Shown here: in pieces, positions 42,132 to 50,323 of the stretch
Position numbering within the stretch: position 1 is the first letter of the stretch
How the letters are laid out: the number at the start of each line of letters is the position of its first letter
Assembly (NCBI GenBank): GCA_016935885.1
Contig: JAFGQA010000020.1
Location: 1 to 55,155, forward strand
Length of the DNA stretch: 55,155 nucleotides
From: Phycisphaerae bacterium
Lineage (GTDB): Bacteria > Planctomycetota > Phycisphaerae > UBA1845 > UTPLA1
Reading direction: 5' to 3'
The notes under the pieces: generated by a model
What the model saw: the letters and a program-made list of their open reading frames with translations, nothing else
Database searches by the model: none
Told to the model about the DNA's origin: nothing
Made by a program: the position numbers and the translations under genes

Positions 42132-42929
42132 ATGGAGAACACAACCGCAATTGTCCGCCCCGGCAAGGGCGTGAAGCGAATCGTGCAGCTCTATGCCGGC
42201 GGTGGGTTTGCTGGGGAGCTCGTGCGAAGAGTCGAGTCGGTCCTCGCCGGTCAGCCCGGCATCGCGAGCCGTTACCTGGACACGGATCGGCCAGCCGGTC
42301 TGCCCAGCACGCGCTTCTTTCCCATCGAGCCACAGCACCTTCCCGAGGAGCCGGACGAGCGGCTCACCCTCATGCTCAAGGATATCGGCCTTCCCGTCGA
42401 GAAGTACCAGACCTACCGTCGCCAGACGGGCAAGGGCGGAGTGGCCCAGCTTCCGCAGCTATCGCACCTCGCCACGCTCTGGAAGCTCAACGACCTGATT
42501 CGCGCCTGCGAGGAGGACTTCCGCATCCTTGCCGCCTCGGTCGGGGGCTCCGAGGAAACGGTGCTCGCGACCGTGAGCACCGGTGCCGGCGGAACCGGTG
42601 CGGCGGCGGTCCGGAACGCCGGTCTGGCCAGCCGCGTGGTGTACCCGACCGAGTCCCACGTCTGGCATCACTACTTCATCAGCACGAGCCTGCTTCCGAC
42701 CGATCGGGTGACCAGGCGAAACCGCGCTCTGGAGCACCGGCAGCTCGCCGAGCTCTCGGCGCTCATGAAGCCCGGAATCGCCCTCCGCGTGCCCGGCCGC
42801 CAAGCGCCAATTCATCGCCCCGGCCCAGATTTCATCTACCTGCTCGCCTCGAGCCCGGCGGCGCCACGCACCTTCGACGACGTCGCCCAGGAGCTCGCCG
42901 TCACTTTCCGGAACTTCGTCACACAGTAG
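42132..42929 (+). CDS. tubulin/FtsZ-like nucleotide-binding domain protein
   Basis: The 265-residue protein starts at 42132 after AAGGAGGAA. It fits the tubulin fold in order: an N-terminal strand and glycine loop (V-Q-L-Y-A-G-G-G-F-A-G-E-L), then Y-L-D-T-D-R-P, then T-G-K-G-G-V-A-Q-L-P-Q-L, then the signature-like strand and loop V-L-A-T-V-S-T-G-A-G-G-T-G-A-A (compare F-I-A-A-S-M-G-G-G-T-G-T-G-A-A in FtsZ). It ends after what would be the nucleotide-binding half, shorter than the usual 350-plus residues. The next gene may supply the missing half. Bacterial tubulin-like proteins often sit beside vWA proteins, as here. The call is by motif; GTP use is inferred. Confidence 0.65.
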   Translation: MENTTAIVRPGKGVKRIVQLYAGGGFAGELVRRVESVLAGQPGIASRYLDTDRPAGLPSTRFFPIEPQHLPEEPDERLTLMLKDIGLPVEKYQTYRRQTGKGGVAQLPQLSHLATLWKLNDLIRACEEDFRILAASVGGSEETVLATVSTGAGGTGAAAVRNAGLASRVVYPTESHVWHHYFISTSLLPTDRVTRRNRALEHRQLAELSALMKPGIALRVPGRQAPIHRPGPDFIYLLASSPAAPRTFDDVAQELAVTFRNFVTQ

Positions 42930-42941
42930 GGAGACAACACC

Positions 42942-44513
42942 ATGCAGAGCCATACTCAGACCGACAGACAAGCCGACACCACCTCGGGATCGCTCACCGC
43001 CCAGCTCACCAACGCCGGCCCGCGCGTCCTCGGGCGCCGCATGGACGGGCAGGGTTGCGAGGCCGTCGGCGTCGCCTCCATCACCGTGCAGGCTTGGCGT
43101 CCTGACCGGACCGCCGCGCTCAGGCTGGTTGCGGAGTGCCTCCGCGGCCAACTGGTGCCCGGTGCCGAAGCAGATGCGGAGAGGGCCACGCAGGCGCTCG
43201 CTCGGAACGTCCGCCTTACCCGCCAGGCGATCCGGGATGCGGTGGTGCGACCGCTCGTGGAACCCGCCCTCAGAGACATCGCGTCAATCCGCGCCCGCAA
43301 CGTGGCTGGACTCACCCCTGAGAACGCGCGACCGACGGTCGACGGAATCGTGCGCCATACGCTCGAACGCATCGACCTCACGGCCGCCCAGGTCAAGAGC
43401 GAGGTCGGTCTCTGTTTCGGGCCGGAGCGCCTGCTCAAGTCCATCGACACCGCGATCGCCGACTCGGACGAATCCCTGTCCAACCTTCTGGTTGGTCTCG
43501 AGCGCATCCGCGACCGCTCGCTCGCCGAGGGCGAGAGCATCGACCGCGACATGGCGAAGGCGGTCGCCCAGATGGAGGCAGAACGCGAGCAGCTCCACGT
43601 GATCGCCACTGGCGTCTCGAAGACCTGGTTCGGCAGGTCGCGCCAGCTCGACACCCTGACAGCCGAGATCCAGACGACCATCCCCAAGATTGGGAACGGC
43701 AGGCTGGCGGCCCTCTACCTGCCCGCTGTCCGCGACGGCCTGCCGGCGCGCATCCAGGCACTCGAGGACCGCATCGCCGTTCTGCACGAGCGCAGAGACG
43801 CGCTCCGGCACGCCCTGGATGCGGTCGAGGGGATAAGCCGAGAGGACCGCAGCACGGCCAACGAGTCGGGCCGACTCATCCTCGTCGGCCAGCCCAGGAG
43901 CGCGGCCGCAATCGCCGCCGAGGTCGAGCGCCTCATGAATGCCTCCCGCCCTGCGATCGCGCGCGAGCTGCGGGACCTGGCCGTGTGCAAAGCTCCGGCC
44001 GAGTCGATCATCGCGGCCGTGCTGGCGGTCGCGAACCAGGCCGTTGCGGCCCACGCGCCGCCGAAGTCGCTCGACGACGCGCTTTTCACCGGGACGGCCC
44101 CGGCCGCGGTCGCGCGCGAACTCGACGCCATCATCGAGGGCGTGGCCATTCCCGTTGCCGTGGGCCCGAACGCCGACCGCGCCTTCTTCAGGGACTGCCG
44201 CGCCCTGGTCATGCGGGTGCCCAGGAATTCGCGCATCCCGGAGGTGCTGCGCGAGCACGTGCACTACCCGCCCGACCGCTTCTGCTACGGCGAGCGGCCC
44301 GACCGGATGGAGATCATCCTCGTGCAGGCCGGCATCGATTTGAAGGACACGGTCGTCCTCCAGTCGGGGCGCTCCTGGTATGACGACGAAGCGGCAGACC
44401 GCAGCTCGCCGCCGGTCAACGTCTACACGGATGCGTTCCTCAAGAACCTGGCCAGGCGGTCGAACGGGAAGGGCGAGTCGCCCGTTGTCGCGCCTGAAAC
44501 CTGGACGGTCTGA
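42942..44513 (+). CDS. helical partner protein of the tubulin-like gene
   Basis: This 523-residue protein follows by 12 bp with GGGAG as ribosome site. It is mostly alpha-helical, with coiled-coil stretches about 150-300 (M-E-A-E-R-E-Q-L, A-L-E-D-R-I-A-V-L-H-E-R-R-D-A-L-R-H-A-L). The last 130 residues are strand-rich (A-L-V-M-R-V-P-R, R-M-E-I-I-L-V-Q-A-G-I-D-L-K-D-T-V-V-L-Q), a pattern like the C-terminal part of large tubulin-like proteins. It may be the second half of a tubulin-like protein split into two genes, or a separate filament partner. Not recognised by family. Confidence 0.6.
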   Translation: MQSHTQTDRQADTTSGSLTAQLTNAGPRVLGRRMDGQGCEAVGVASITVQAWRPDRTAALRLVAECLRGQLVPGAEADAERATQALARNVRLTRQAIRDAVVRPLVEPALRDIASIRARNVAGLTPENARPTVDGIVRHTLERIDLTAAQVKSEVGLCFGPERLLKSIDTAIADSDESLSNLLVGLERIRDRSLAEGESIDRDMAKAVAQMEAEREQLHVIATGVSKTWFGRSRQLDTLTAEIQTTIPKIGNGRLAALYLPAVRDGLPARIQALEDRIAVLHERRDALRHALDAVEGISREDRSTANESGRLILVGQPRSAAAIAAEVERLMNASRPAIARELRDLAVCKAPAESIIAAVLAVANQAVAAHAPPKSLDDALFTGTAPAAVARELDAIIEGVAIPVAVGPNADRAFFRDCRALVMRVPRNSRIPEVLREHVHYPPDRFCYGERPDRMEIILVQAGIDLKDTVVLQSGRSWYDDEAADRSSPPVNVYTDAFLKNLARRSNGKGESPVVAPETWTV

Positions 44514-44851
44514 TGCTCGCTCTCCTTCTCGCGGCGGCCGGGATCGCCCTAGTCGTTGGCGCGAAGGACCTCGCCGGTCGGCTCGCAAAGGGGGTCGTAG
44601 GCGTCGTTCTCGTCCTGATGGCCATTCCCTGTCTGGTTCAATCATGCGTCTGCTCGCTGCGGGGCGAGGGCGCGGACGGTCTCGCCTCGGCTCTTGGTGG
44701 TCTGTCAGGTTTCGCGACCCTGGCCGCACTCGCCATCATCGGTTTCGTCGCATGGCGGCGCCGAGCCGAGCGAGCGCGTGCCAGTGAGCTCTGGGCTAAA
44801 CGCAACGGGACTCCGCGGGCGAGGTCTCTGCCGGCGCCACCGCCTCCGTAG
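44513..44851 (+). CDS. small membrane protein of the vWA-tubulin operon
   Basis: The 112-residue product begins on the stop of the upstream gene (TGATG). It has two or three membrane helices: about 1-17 (L-A-L-L-L-A-A-A-G-I-A-L-V-V-G), about 26-45 (G-V-V-G-V-V-L-V-L-M-A-I-P-C-L-V), and about 65-83 (F-A-T-L-A-A-L-A-I-I-G-F-V-A-W), then a basic, Pro-rich tail. It may anchor the tubulin-like complex in the membrane. Confidence 0.65.
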   Translation: MLALLLAAAGIALVVGAKDLAGRLAKGVVGVVLVLMAIPCLVQSCVCSLRGEGADGLASALGGLSGFATLAALAIIGFVAWRRRAERARASELWAKRNGTPRARSLPAPPPP

Positions 44852-44930
44852 GAGAAGAGGCACTTGTCTTGGTATTCCGTCGGTAACAGAGCTTGAGCGA
44901 GGTGCATGGAAGGAAGCAGGAGGCGACAAC

Positions 44931-45710
44931 ATGATGCCCTGCAAGTTCTGCACGGAGAGCCTGACTTCTCGCGGTCTCAAGCAGGTTGGCAAGACCAGGA
45001 CGGCAGGGACGCACTTCGCTCGTCGGTATCAGTGCCAGGATTGCGACGCTGCCATGGTTTTGAGCGGCGATCTGCGCAACCTCGATAGCATCAAGGAGCG
45101 ATGGTTCGCCCCCGGAACCTTCCACCTTTCGGCTCCCAAGCGTAGCCGCGTCGAACGGGGCCCCAGCCCCAGGCGGCAAGAGGGTCTCGGCAACCCCTTC
45201 CACCGCTCTGGTGTATCCTCGCGCAACGCGCGGGACGCAGACGGACTCATGCGAGGGTTCTCATCCATACGCCACTACCGGCTCGACAGCGGCTGGGCCT
45301 TCCAGAACCTGAGGAGGGAGATCCCAGATGGGCACATCGAGATTCTCACGCCCATGCTGACACCCGGGATCCATCAGGTCCCGAACACGCCCGCGTGGCT
45401 TGTGCAGACTTCCATCGCGAAGACCACCTTGATCGCCACGTTCCACGGTTCGGATGCTCCGCTCTTCCGAATGTGGGTAGTCCTCGATGGGAGAGACCTG
45501 CCGCTCGTCGTATCTCCGCCGCGCAACCTTGATATCCCGTTGCCGGCCTGCATCCTCGAGACCTTGAAAGAGCAGCCCTTCGACCCTGTGGTGGGCTGGC
45601 TTCGCGATCTTGAGTTGACGCTGGCTTGGGCCTGGGTACAGCAGAACAACTGCCCCGGTTCCGCGCCCTCGGTTCCTGATCCCCGTCTGCGGGGAATCCT
45701 GCTGGGATGA
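44931..45710 (+). CDS. zinc-ribbon hypothetical protein
   Basis: The ATG at 44931 follows AGGAGG. The 259-residue protein starts with a four-Cys ribbon (C-K-F-C at 4-7 and C-Q-D-C about 34-37), followed by a linker and a C-terminal domain with strands (H-I-E-I-L-T-P-M-L, T-L-I-A-T-F-H-G, M-W-V-V-L-D-G-R-D-L). The ribbon resembles transposase- or RNA-polymerase-type zinc fingers that bind DNA. It was not recognised beyond that. It lies 79 bp after the operon, on the same strand, and may be a fifth member. Confidence 0.55.
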   Translation: MMPCKFCTESLTSRGLKQVGKTRTAGTHFARRYQCQDCDAAMVLSGDLRNLDSIKERWFAPGTFHLSAPKRSRVERGPSPRRQEGLGNPFHRSGVSSRNARDADGLMRGFSSIRHYRLDSGWAFQNLRREIPDGHIEILTPMLTPGIHQVPNTPAWLVQTSIAKTTLIATFHGSDAPLFRMWVVLDGRDLPLVVSPPRNLDIPLPACILETLKEQPFDPVVGWLRDLELTLAWAWVQQNNCPGSAPSVPDPRLRGILLG

Positions 45711-45947
45711 GCCCGCCCTCTCAAGACCGGGGAATCCGATTGAGGTTCGGTTGTGCCAAACCACCGAGGCGCTTCCTTTCGTGGCAATGGCGATCCTGCC
45801 TCATGTTACGATCCATTCGGGGATAGTGCCCCTTGGCGGGAACACCCTGAATACCCGAACGACGGAGATAGACCATGAGACACACCCGGTTGCGGGATGA
45901 CGTCCTCGACAAGCGCATACTCGAGATTGGTCAGGTCGCTGGGTACG

Positions 45948-46010
45948 GTGATCGTTCAGGCATGCGCCAGCGCCACGCTGCCCAGGGCTCCCGTCCACTC
46001 TTTGAACACC
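45948..46010. repeat. dispersed repeat C, copy 1
   Basis: This 63-bp stretch shares GTCGTTCAGGCATGCGCC-type sequence (one mismatch in the first 21 bases), then CAC, GGCTCCCGT and TGAACA with 53248-53307. Read on the minus strand, both copies end in A-H-A and a stop at the same point, so they may be relics of one gene's 3' end. Confidence 0.65.
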
Positions 46011-46013
46011 ATC

Positions 46014-46064
46014 GAAGCTCCCTCCCATGCGCATGCATCAAAGAGCAACCTGGGAGGGAGCTTC
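46014..46064 (-). terminator. perfect 14-bp stem downstream of the propeller lipoprotein
   Basis: GAAGCTCCCTCCCA (46014-46027) and TGGGAGGGAGCTTC (46051-46064) are exact reverse complements with a 23-nt loop. It lies about 40 bp after the stop of the minus-strand lipoprotein and also in the path of the plus-strand operon. No T-run follows on either strand. A bidirectional terminator or a structured element is likely. Confidence 0.55.
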
Positions 46065-46105
46065 GGGCGAGGAAGAGGGAGCGGAAGACGGTCACGCATC
46101 GGCGA

Positions 46106-48385
46106 TCAGTTGCCGTAGTGGAGCATCCGGCCGTCTGCCACGACGACCCAGATATCGCTTGGCGAGGTCCCCCAGATACCTAGTGCCGGGGACGTGATGG
46201 TTTCCGCCGTGAGTTGCCGTGTCCAGTCCGTGCCATCCCAGTGCCAGATACGCCCCTCTGCGTGGTTGTTGTAGGTGCCCACGACCCAGAAGTCGTTCGG
46301 TCCGCCGGCCCAGATTCCGCTGCCGGTGCCATAGGCACCGCTGTAGTCATTGATGTACGTCCCGTACTTCGAGCCCCACGACCCCATCATGCTTCCTTGC
46401 GGGCTTTCGACGAACTGCCAGGCGCGGATCCCGTTGGAGAAGTTGTTGTTACCTTCGGCCCAGAGCTGCAACGCTCCGTCGCCGGCGCGCAGGCCAAAGG
46501 CACCACCTACGTCACAGAAATCGAATCCTGGATAGTCCGTCCAGGTCGTGCCATTCCATGCGTGGTACCCCCAGCAGCCGAGCACATAGATCTCGTTTGG
46601 GGCAAGATAGGCAAGCGCGCCGTAGTCGACGCTGCCCGTTGTCGAGGCGACGGACCAGGATGTGCCGTCGTAGTGAAGAATGCCCGCCGTGTAGGATGCG
46701 TATATGTCGTTGGCCTGGCCTCGGACGCTCCGAATCCCGTTCTGGCCGATATTGGGGATCGCCATCTGTGACCACGAGGAACCGTCAAAACGCCATATCA
46801 TCGACTCTTCGCCCGCGCCGCAGCTGCCCCAGCCGCCAGGGCAGCGGTAGACCGACGCGTAGATATCGCTGGTGCTGGTGCCGAAAACGGTCCCAAGGTT
46901 TGCGTCGGTGAAATGCAGCGCTGTCGACCAGATGCCTGAATGCAAGTGATAGATCCACGATTCCGGGACTTGTCCGGTGCTCCCGTAGCGCGACGCCACC
47001 ACGAATACCTCGCCGCCGGGAGCCGCCCAACACTGGCTGGCCGCGGCAGAGCTGGCGAGTGATGGGCCGCTCACCCATTGCCAGGTGGGCGCGGCCGTCT
47101 GTAGGTCGAAGGCCTGGACGGTTGCCTGTCCTGTTGCGTCCGTGATCGTCACCTGGATTGACGCGCCTTCCGCAAACGGTGTCGGCGCCGTCCACATGAT
47201 CGTGCTCGTGCCGCCCGTCGTCGTCGGCTCGCCGAGGGCGCCCAAGGTAGTGGACCACGCGAACACCAGCGCCGTTCCGTTCGGATCGACAGCCTGGACA
47301 CTCATCGTGACCGTGTCGCCAGCGGATACCTTCTCCGCGGATTGGTAGGCGCTCTGAACTTGCGGCGGAAGGTCGAGCACCGGTTCGGGCCCGGTCGGAA
47401 TGGTGATACTGCCGACGTTACTCCCGCCCTTGCCGTCGTCAACCTGTACGGTGAAAGTGCAGGAGCTGCCCGCCGCCGCCCCCGGCATCGTGAAACTGGG
47501 GCTCTTCGCAGTGGTGGAGCTGAAGGCTCCGGAGCAATCGCTCGTCCAGGCGTAGGAAAGGGTATCGCCGTCGCCATCGGTCGCAACGACATCGAGGACC
47601 AGCGTCCCGCCGGCGTCTATCCTGGCAGGGGCGGCGACAACTTCGGCGATGGCCGGCCAGGTGTTGAGCGCTACGGCAATGGTCGCCTTGCCTTGACCGT
47701 GTCCGGTAACGACGGAGATCGCAATCGACATCTTGGCCTTGGCGTTATGGGAGTCACGTACCTCGACACTGACACTTGCGTCGCCGTCACTCGCACCCGC
47801 GGTCCAGGTCGTGGCCGCAGTGTCCACGGCGGAGAGCGTTCCGCTGTCCGCACTCCATGTATGGGTCAAGGTGTCGCCCGGGTTCGGGTCGTGCGCCGTC
47901 ACCACCAGGCTGACTACGTCACCTGGGGCTACGGTGACAGCCGAAGCTACCAGGGCATCGATGATGGGAGCCGAGTTGTGCTTCGGGATTGCCGGCGCGA
48001 CCTGCTGTGCGGTGATGACCACCGACACGGTTTGATTGGGGGTGATCGTCACTCCCGTCGCCTCACCATGGAAAAGCTCGGTTCCTTCGGAATCAGTCGC
48101 GGACAGCGTGAAGGTACGATCCAGGCCTGCAGGGATCTTCTTGATGTGGCCGCCCCAGCCTCCGTTGAACTTGGCCAGAGCGACGGTAATGGGAGGCGAT
48201 ATGCCTGGGCCAGTGATGGCTACGGTCACCGCGACTGCGTCCTCAGCACTCAGGGCCATCACGGCAAGATCCACTGAGCCCGTGGAGTCTTCGTTGCCGC
48301 GATTGCCTGAGCATCCGGCGAAGGTGAACATTAGCCCGACAAGAAAAGACAAGACAAGGCGTTTGCCGGTACAGTTTCTGGCCAT
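46106..48385 (-). CDS. lipoprotein with Ig-like domains and a beta-propeller-like C-terminus
   Basis: The 759-residue protein starts at 48385 (AGGAGGAATCTC upstream); the frame extends further but this site decides the start. The lipobox is F-T-F-A-G-C. Residues about 20-420 hold four or five Ig/PKD-like domains with D-P-N-x-G-D-T-L-T-H-T-W and D-G-D-G-D-T-L-S-Y-A-W motifs. Residues about 430-759 form repeats with W-x-x-x-x-x-G and D-I-Y-A-S, D-I-W-V-V motifs that look like a beta-propeller. Such lipoproteins are typical of myxobacterial outer surfaces and probably bind proteins or sugars. No enzymatic residues were seen. Confidence 0.75.
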   Translation of the reverse strand: MARNCTGKRLVLSFLVGLMFTFAGCSGNRGNEDSTGSVDLAVMALSAEDAVAVTVAITGPGISPPITVALAKFNGGWGGHIKKIPAGLDRTFTLSATDSEGTELFHGEATGVTITPNQTVSVVITAQQVAPAIPKHNSAPIIDALVASAVTVAPGDVVSLVVTAHDPNPGDTLTHTWSADSGTLSAVDTAATTWTAGASDGDASVSVEVRDSHNAKAKMSIAISVVTGHGQGKATIAVALNTWPAIAEVVAAPARIDAGGTLVLDVVATDGDGDTLSYAWTSDCSGAFSSTTAKSPSFTMPGAAAGSSCTFTVQVDDGKGGSNVGSITIPTGPEPVLDLPPQVQSAYQSAEKVSAGDTVTMSVQAVDPNGTALVFAWSTTLGALGEPTTTGGTSTIMWTAPTPFAEGASIQVTITDATGQATVQAFDLQTAAPTWQWVSGPSLASSAAASQCWAAPGGEVFVVASRYGSTGQVPESWIYHLHSGIWSTALHFTDANLGTVFGTSTSDIYASVYRCPGGWGSCGAGEESMIWRFDGSSWSQMAIPNIGQNGIRSVRGQANDIYASYTAGILHYDGTSWSVASTTGSVDYGALAYLAPNEIYVLGCWGYHAWNGTTWTDYPGFDFCDVGGAFGLRAGDGALQLWAEGNNNFSNGIRAWQFVESPQGSMMGSWGSKYGTYINDYSGAYGTGSGIWAGGPNDFWVVGTYNNHAEGRIWHWDGTDWTRQLTAETITSPALGIWGTSPSDIWVVVADGRMLHYGN

Positions 48386-48419
48386 GAGATTCCTCCTATT
48401 GGGTCCGTGGGTGTCGAAG

Positions 48420-48442
48420 GCGGCCAACCCTAGGTTGGCCGC
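48420..48442. promoter_or_regulatory. 10-bp inverted repeat upstream of the lipoprotein gene
   Basis: GCGGCCAACC (48420-48429) and GGTTGGCCGC (48433-48442) are exact reverse complements with a 3-nt centre, about 35 bp upstream of the lipoprotein start codon. It may be an operator or a 5'-UTR stem. Confidence 0.45.
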
Positions 48443-48639
48443 TCGGTGGGATCGATCTCCAATCACTCCTACACTGTCCATAGCGAAGACCTGCGCCGGG
48501 CGCGGTCGGTTGTCGCTGTGTCGCAAGGGAAAACAACGTCTGCTCGCGCGACTCCCCACGCCCAGCGCGGCAGCACGACTCTATTAGATCGAGAGCGCCA
48601 TAATGGCAAGCGTCACGTGTGCGTGGGTCGAGGCACGGT

Positions 48640-49440
48640 GGTGGGCGGCAGTGAGCATGGCCACAGCAGTCTGCTGCGCCGGGCTTGTCGCGAGCTAGAA
48701 TTCCCGTACGCGGTGGGCGTGATGTCGACGGATCGGGTTTGGCGGCTCGATCGTCGTGGTCGGCCAATCGACGATAAACCTGTCGCGATCGAGGACTTTG
48801 CCGTCGGTCTTGGCCGCGAAGCCTTCCGCAAGACGATGTGGCGCCAAGGGAGCAAGACCCCGCTGTCGTCGTACTTTGCGCTGGAGCGAGTCCACATGGT
48901 ACAGGGCGACGGCATCGACGAGGGCGAGCCCGAGCACGTCTGGCTGCTCATGGAATGGGAACGTGGTGAGTCCGCACCGACCAAGTATCATGTCCTCTGG
49001 CTGCCGCACACGTCGGGACGTCGCCTCACCCGCAAGAAGGCCGTGCGCATCGTCAACCAGCGCTGGCGAACCGAACGGGTGTACGAAGACCTCAAGGGCG
49101 AGCTCGGCCTCGATCATTTCGAGGGGCGTCGCTTCCGCGGATGGCACCACCACGTCTCCGTTGCCCTGGCTCGCTTCGCCTTCGTCGTCGCCGAGCGCGT
49201 CCGCGCTTTTCCCCCCTCGGCCCGAGAAGCAGGTCGAGACCGTACGGAGCCGGGGCAGACCCGAACGGCACTTCGCGGATTCGTTCATCACCGCACGCCT
49301 CGCGATCGCACACGCACTCGTCCGATGGCTTCCTCGCTGCCCCTTCTGTCACCGCCCCCAAATCTCGCCCACTTTCCCGAAAGCCCGCTCATCACCTGGT
49401 GCTCATGCCCGCACAACCTTCGCAACGCCACCCAGGTGAC
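48640..49440 (+). pseudogene. IS701-like transposase remnant (truncated, frameshifted)
   Basis: The plus-strand frame reads L-R-R-A-C-R-E-L-E-F-P-Y-A-V-G-V and continues to Y-H-V-L-W-L-P-H-T-S-G, then R-V-Y-E-D-L-K-G-E-L-G-L-D-H-F-E-G-R, R-G-W-H-H-H-V, the signature of IS701-type DDE transposases. The N-terminal third with the first catalytic Asp is absent. Near 49212 the frame shifts; the sequence then continues in another frame as R-P-E-K-Q-V-E-T-V and H-A-L-V-R-W-L-P-R-C-P-F-C. The product cannot be functional. No terminal inverted repeats were identified. Confidence 0.8.
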
Positions 49441-49632
49441 ACAGTAATGATATGCGGCGATCGCGCCGCGCGTGCGCAATCGGAATCCCGCCGCTCCGCA
49501 GGATCAGTTCCACTCACGGCAGCGTTCGAGATGGCTTCCCTCAATCGCATTCCCGTGGTAGTGCTATACGCCTAGTGTGACCGTAGCGTCCGTCGCCGCG
49601 TGCAATGAAACACCTCAAGAAGGGAGCCCACA

Positions 49633-49935
49633 ATGCCAGTCAAGCAGATCGGATCGTATCAGGTGCAGTATGCTTCGAATAGTTTCGTACCAAGAATTTG
49701 GCTGAAGGATACTGGGAATGCGAGCATCGGACAGCTGGTTTTCCGGCCCGATGGCGCCCCACTCCCCGCCGACAACGCGACAAACCTACATTACCACCTT
49801 TCGAACTTCGCCCACATCATGGATCTACTCCGAAACGAGAAGCCTCTCTACTACCATTTCGTAGGCGCCGGCTCCGGCAATGAGAACGCCATCCGTACTT
49901 CAGCCGAGCCTCAAGGAGAGGGAGAGAGAGCATAG
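49633..49935 (+). CDS. hypothetical protein, 100 aa
   Basis: The ATG at 49633 has GAAGGGAG ahead. The 100-residue protein has a compact alpha/beta composition with P-R-I-W-L-K-D, L-V-F-R-P-D-G-A-P-L-P-A-D, Y-H-L-S-N-F-A-H-I-M-D-L-L-R-N-E-K-P-L-Y-Y and G-S-G-N-E-N-A-I-R-T-S-A-E-P-Q-G-E-G-E. It was not firmly recognised. It lies upstream of the ComEC-like gene on the same strand, 388 bp apart. Confidence 0.6.
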   Translation: MPVKQIGSYQVQYASNSFVPRIWLKDTGNASIGQLVFRPDGAPLPADNATNLHYHLSNFAHIMDLLRNEKPLYYHFVGAGSGNENAIRTSAEPQGEGERA

Positions 49936-50323
49936 GCTTGTAGCGCTCTGGGACGTGCCGAAGCAGGCGCTAGAAGCGATCCTGTCGATCCGCGGCTTGT
50001 CAAGAAGCAGCGTTTGGGGAAGACGCGGGTTGCGTCTTTGGCTCCGCTCGACTCCCGGGAAGCGCTGCTTGCTCGACACGTAGAGGGATTTCGATCCAGG
50101 TGGCCGCGGCATCCTGTGTGACTACAATGAACGAAAGCAGGTAGCTGGACAGAGCCAGCGCCGCGCTCGTCGAGAGCGCTGAAGCGCACTCTTCTTGGAG
50201 ATCGGGGTGACACCTGGATTGTTGTCGAACGCGGTACGCACTGGGGCAGAGTCGCCGTCAATCCGAGTCGCTTCCAGCGTTGCAGGATGACTTGAGAAGG
50301 AACTTCAAGATAAAGGAGAAACC
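49936..50323. other. 388-bp gap
   Basis: A long-range inverted repeat (AAGCAGCG near 50003 and CGCTGCTT near 50064) is present. An ORF at 49880-50083 is not supported. Nothing else was seen. Confidence 0.35.

Larger units (their letters stand above)
45711..46105. other. 395-bp region with repeat and hairpin
   Basis: This gap between converging genes holds dispersed repeat C copy 1 (45948-46010) and a perfect 14-bp inverted repeat (46014-46064). No gene was supported. Confidence 0.5.

Noticed and set aside
43284..44729. 481-aa minus-strand ORF opposite the helical partner gene
   Set aside because: Arg-rich shadow; the plus-strand operon has ribosome sites and coupled starts.
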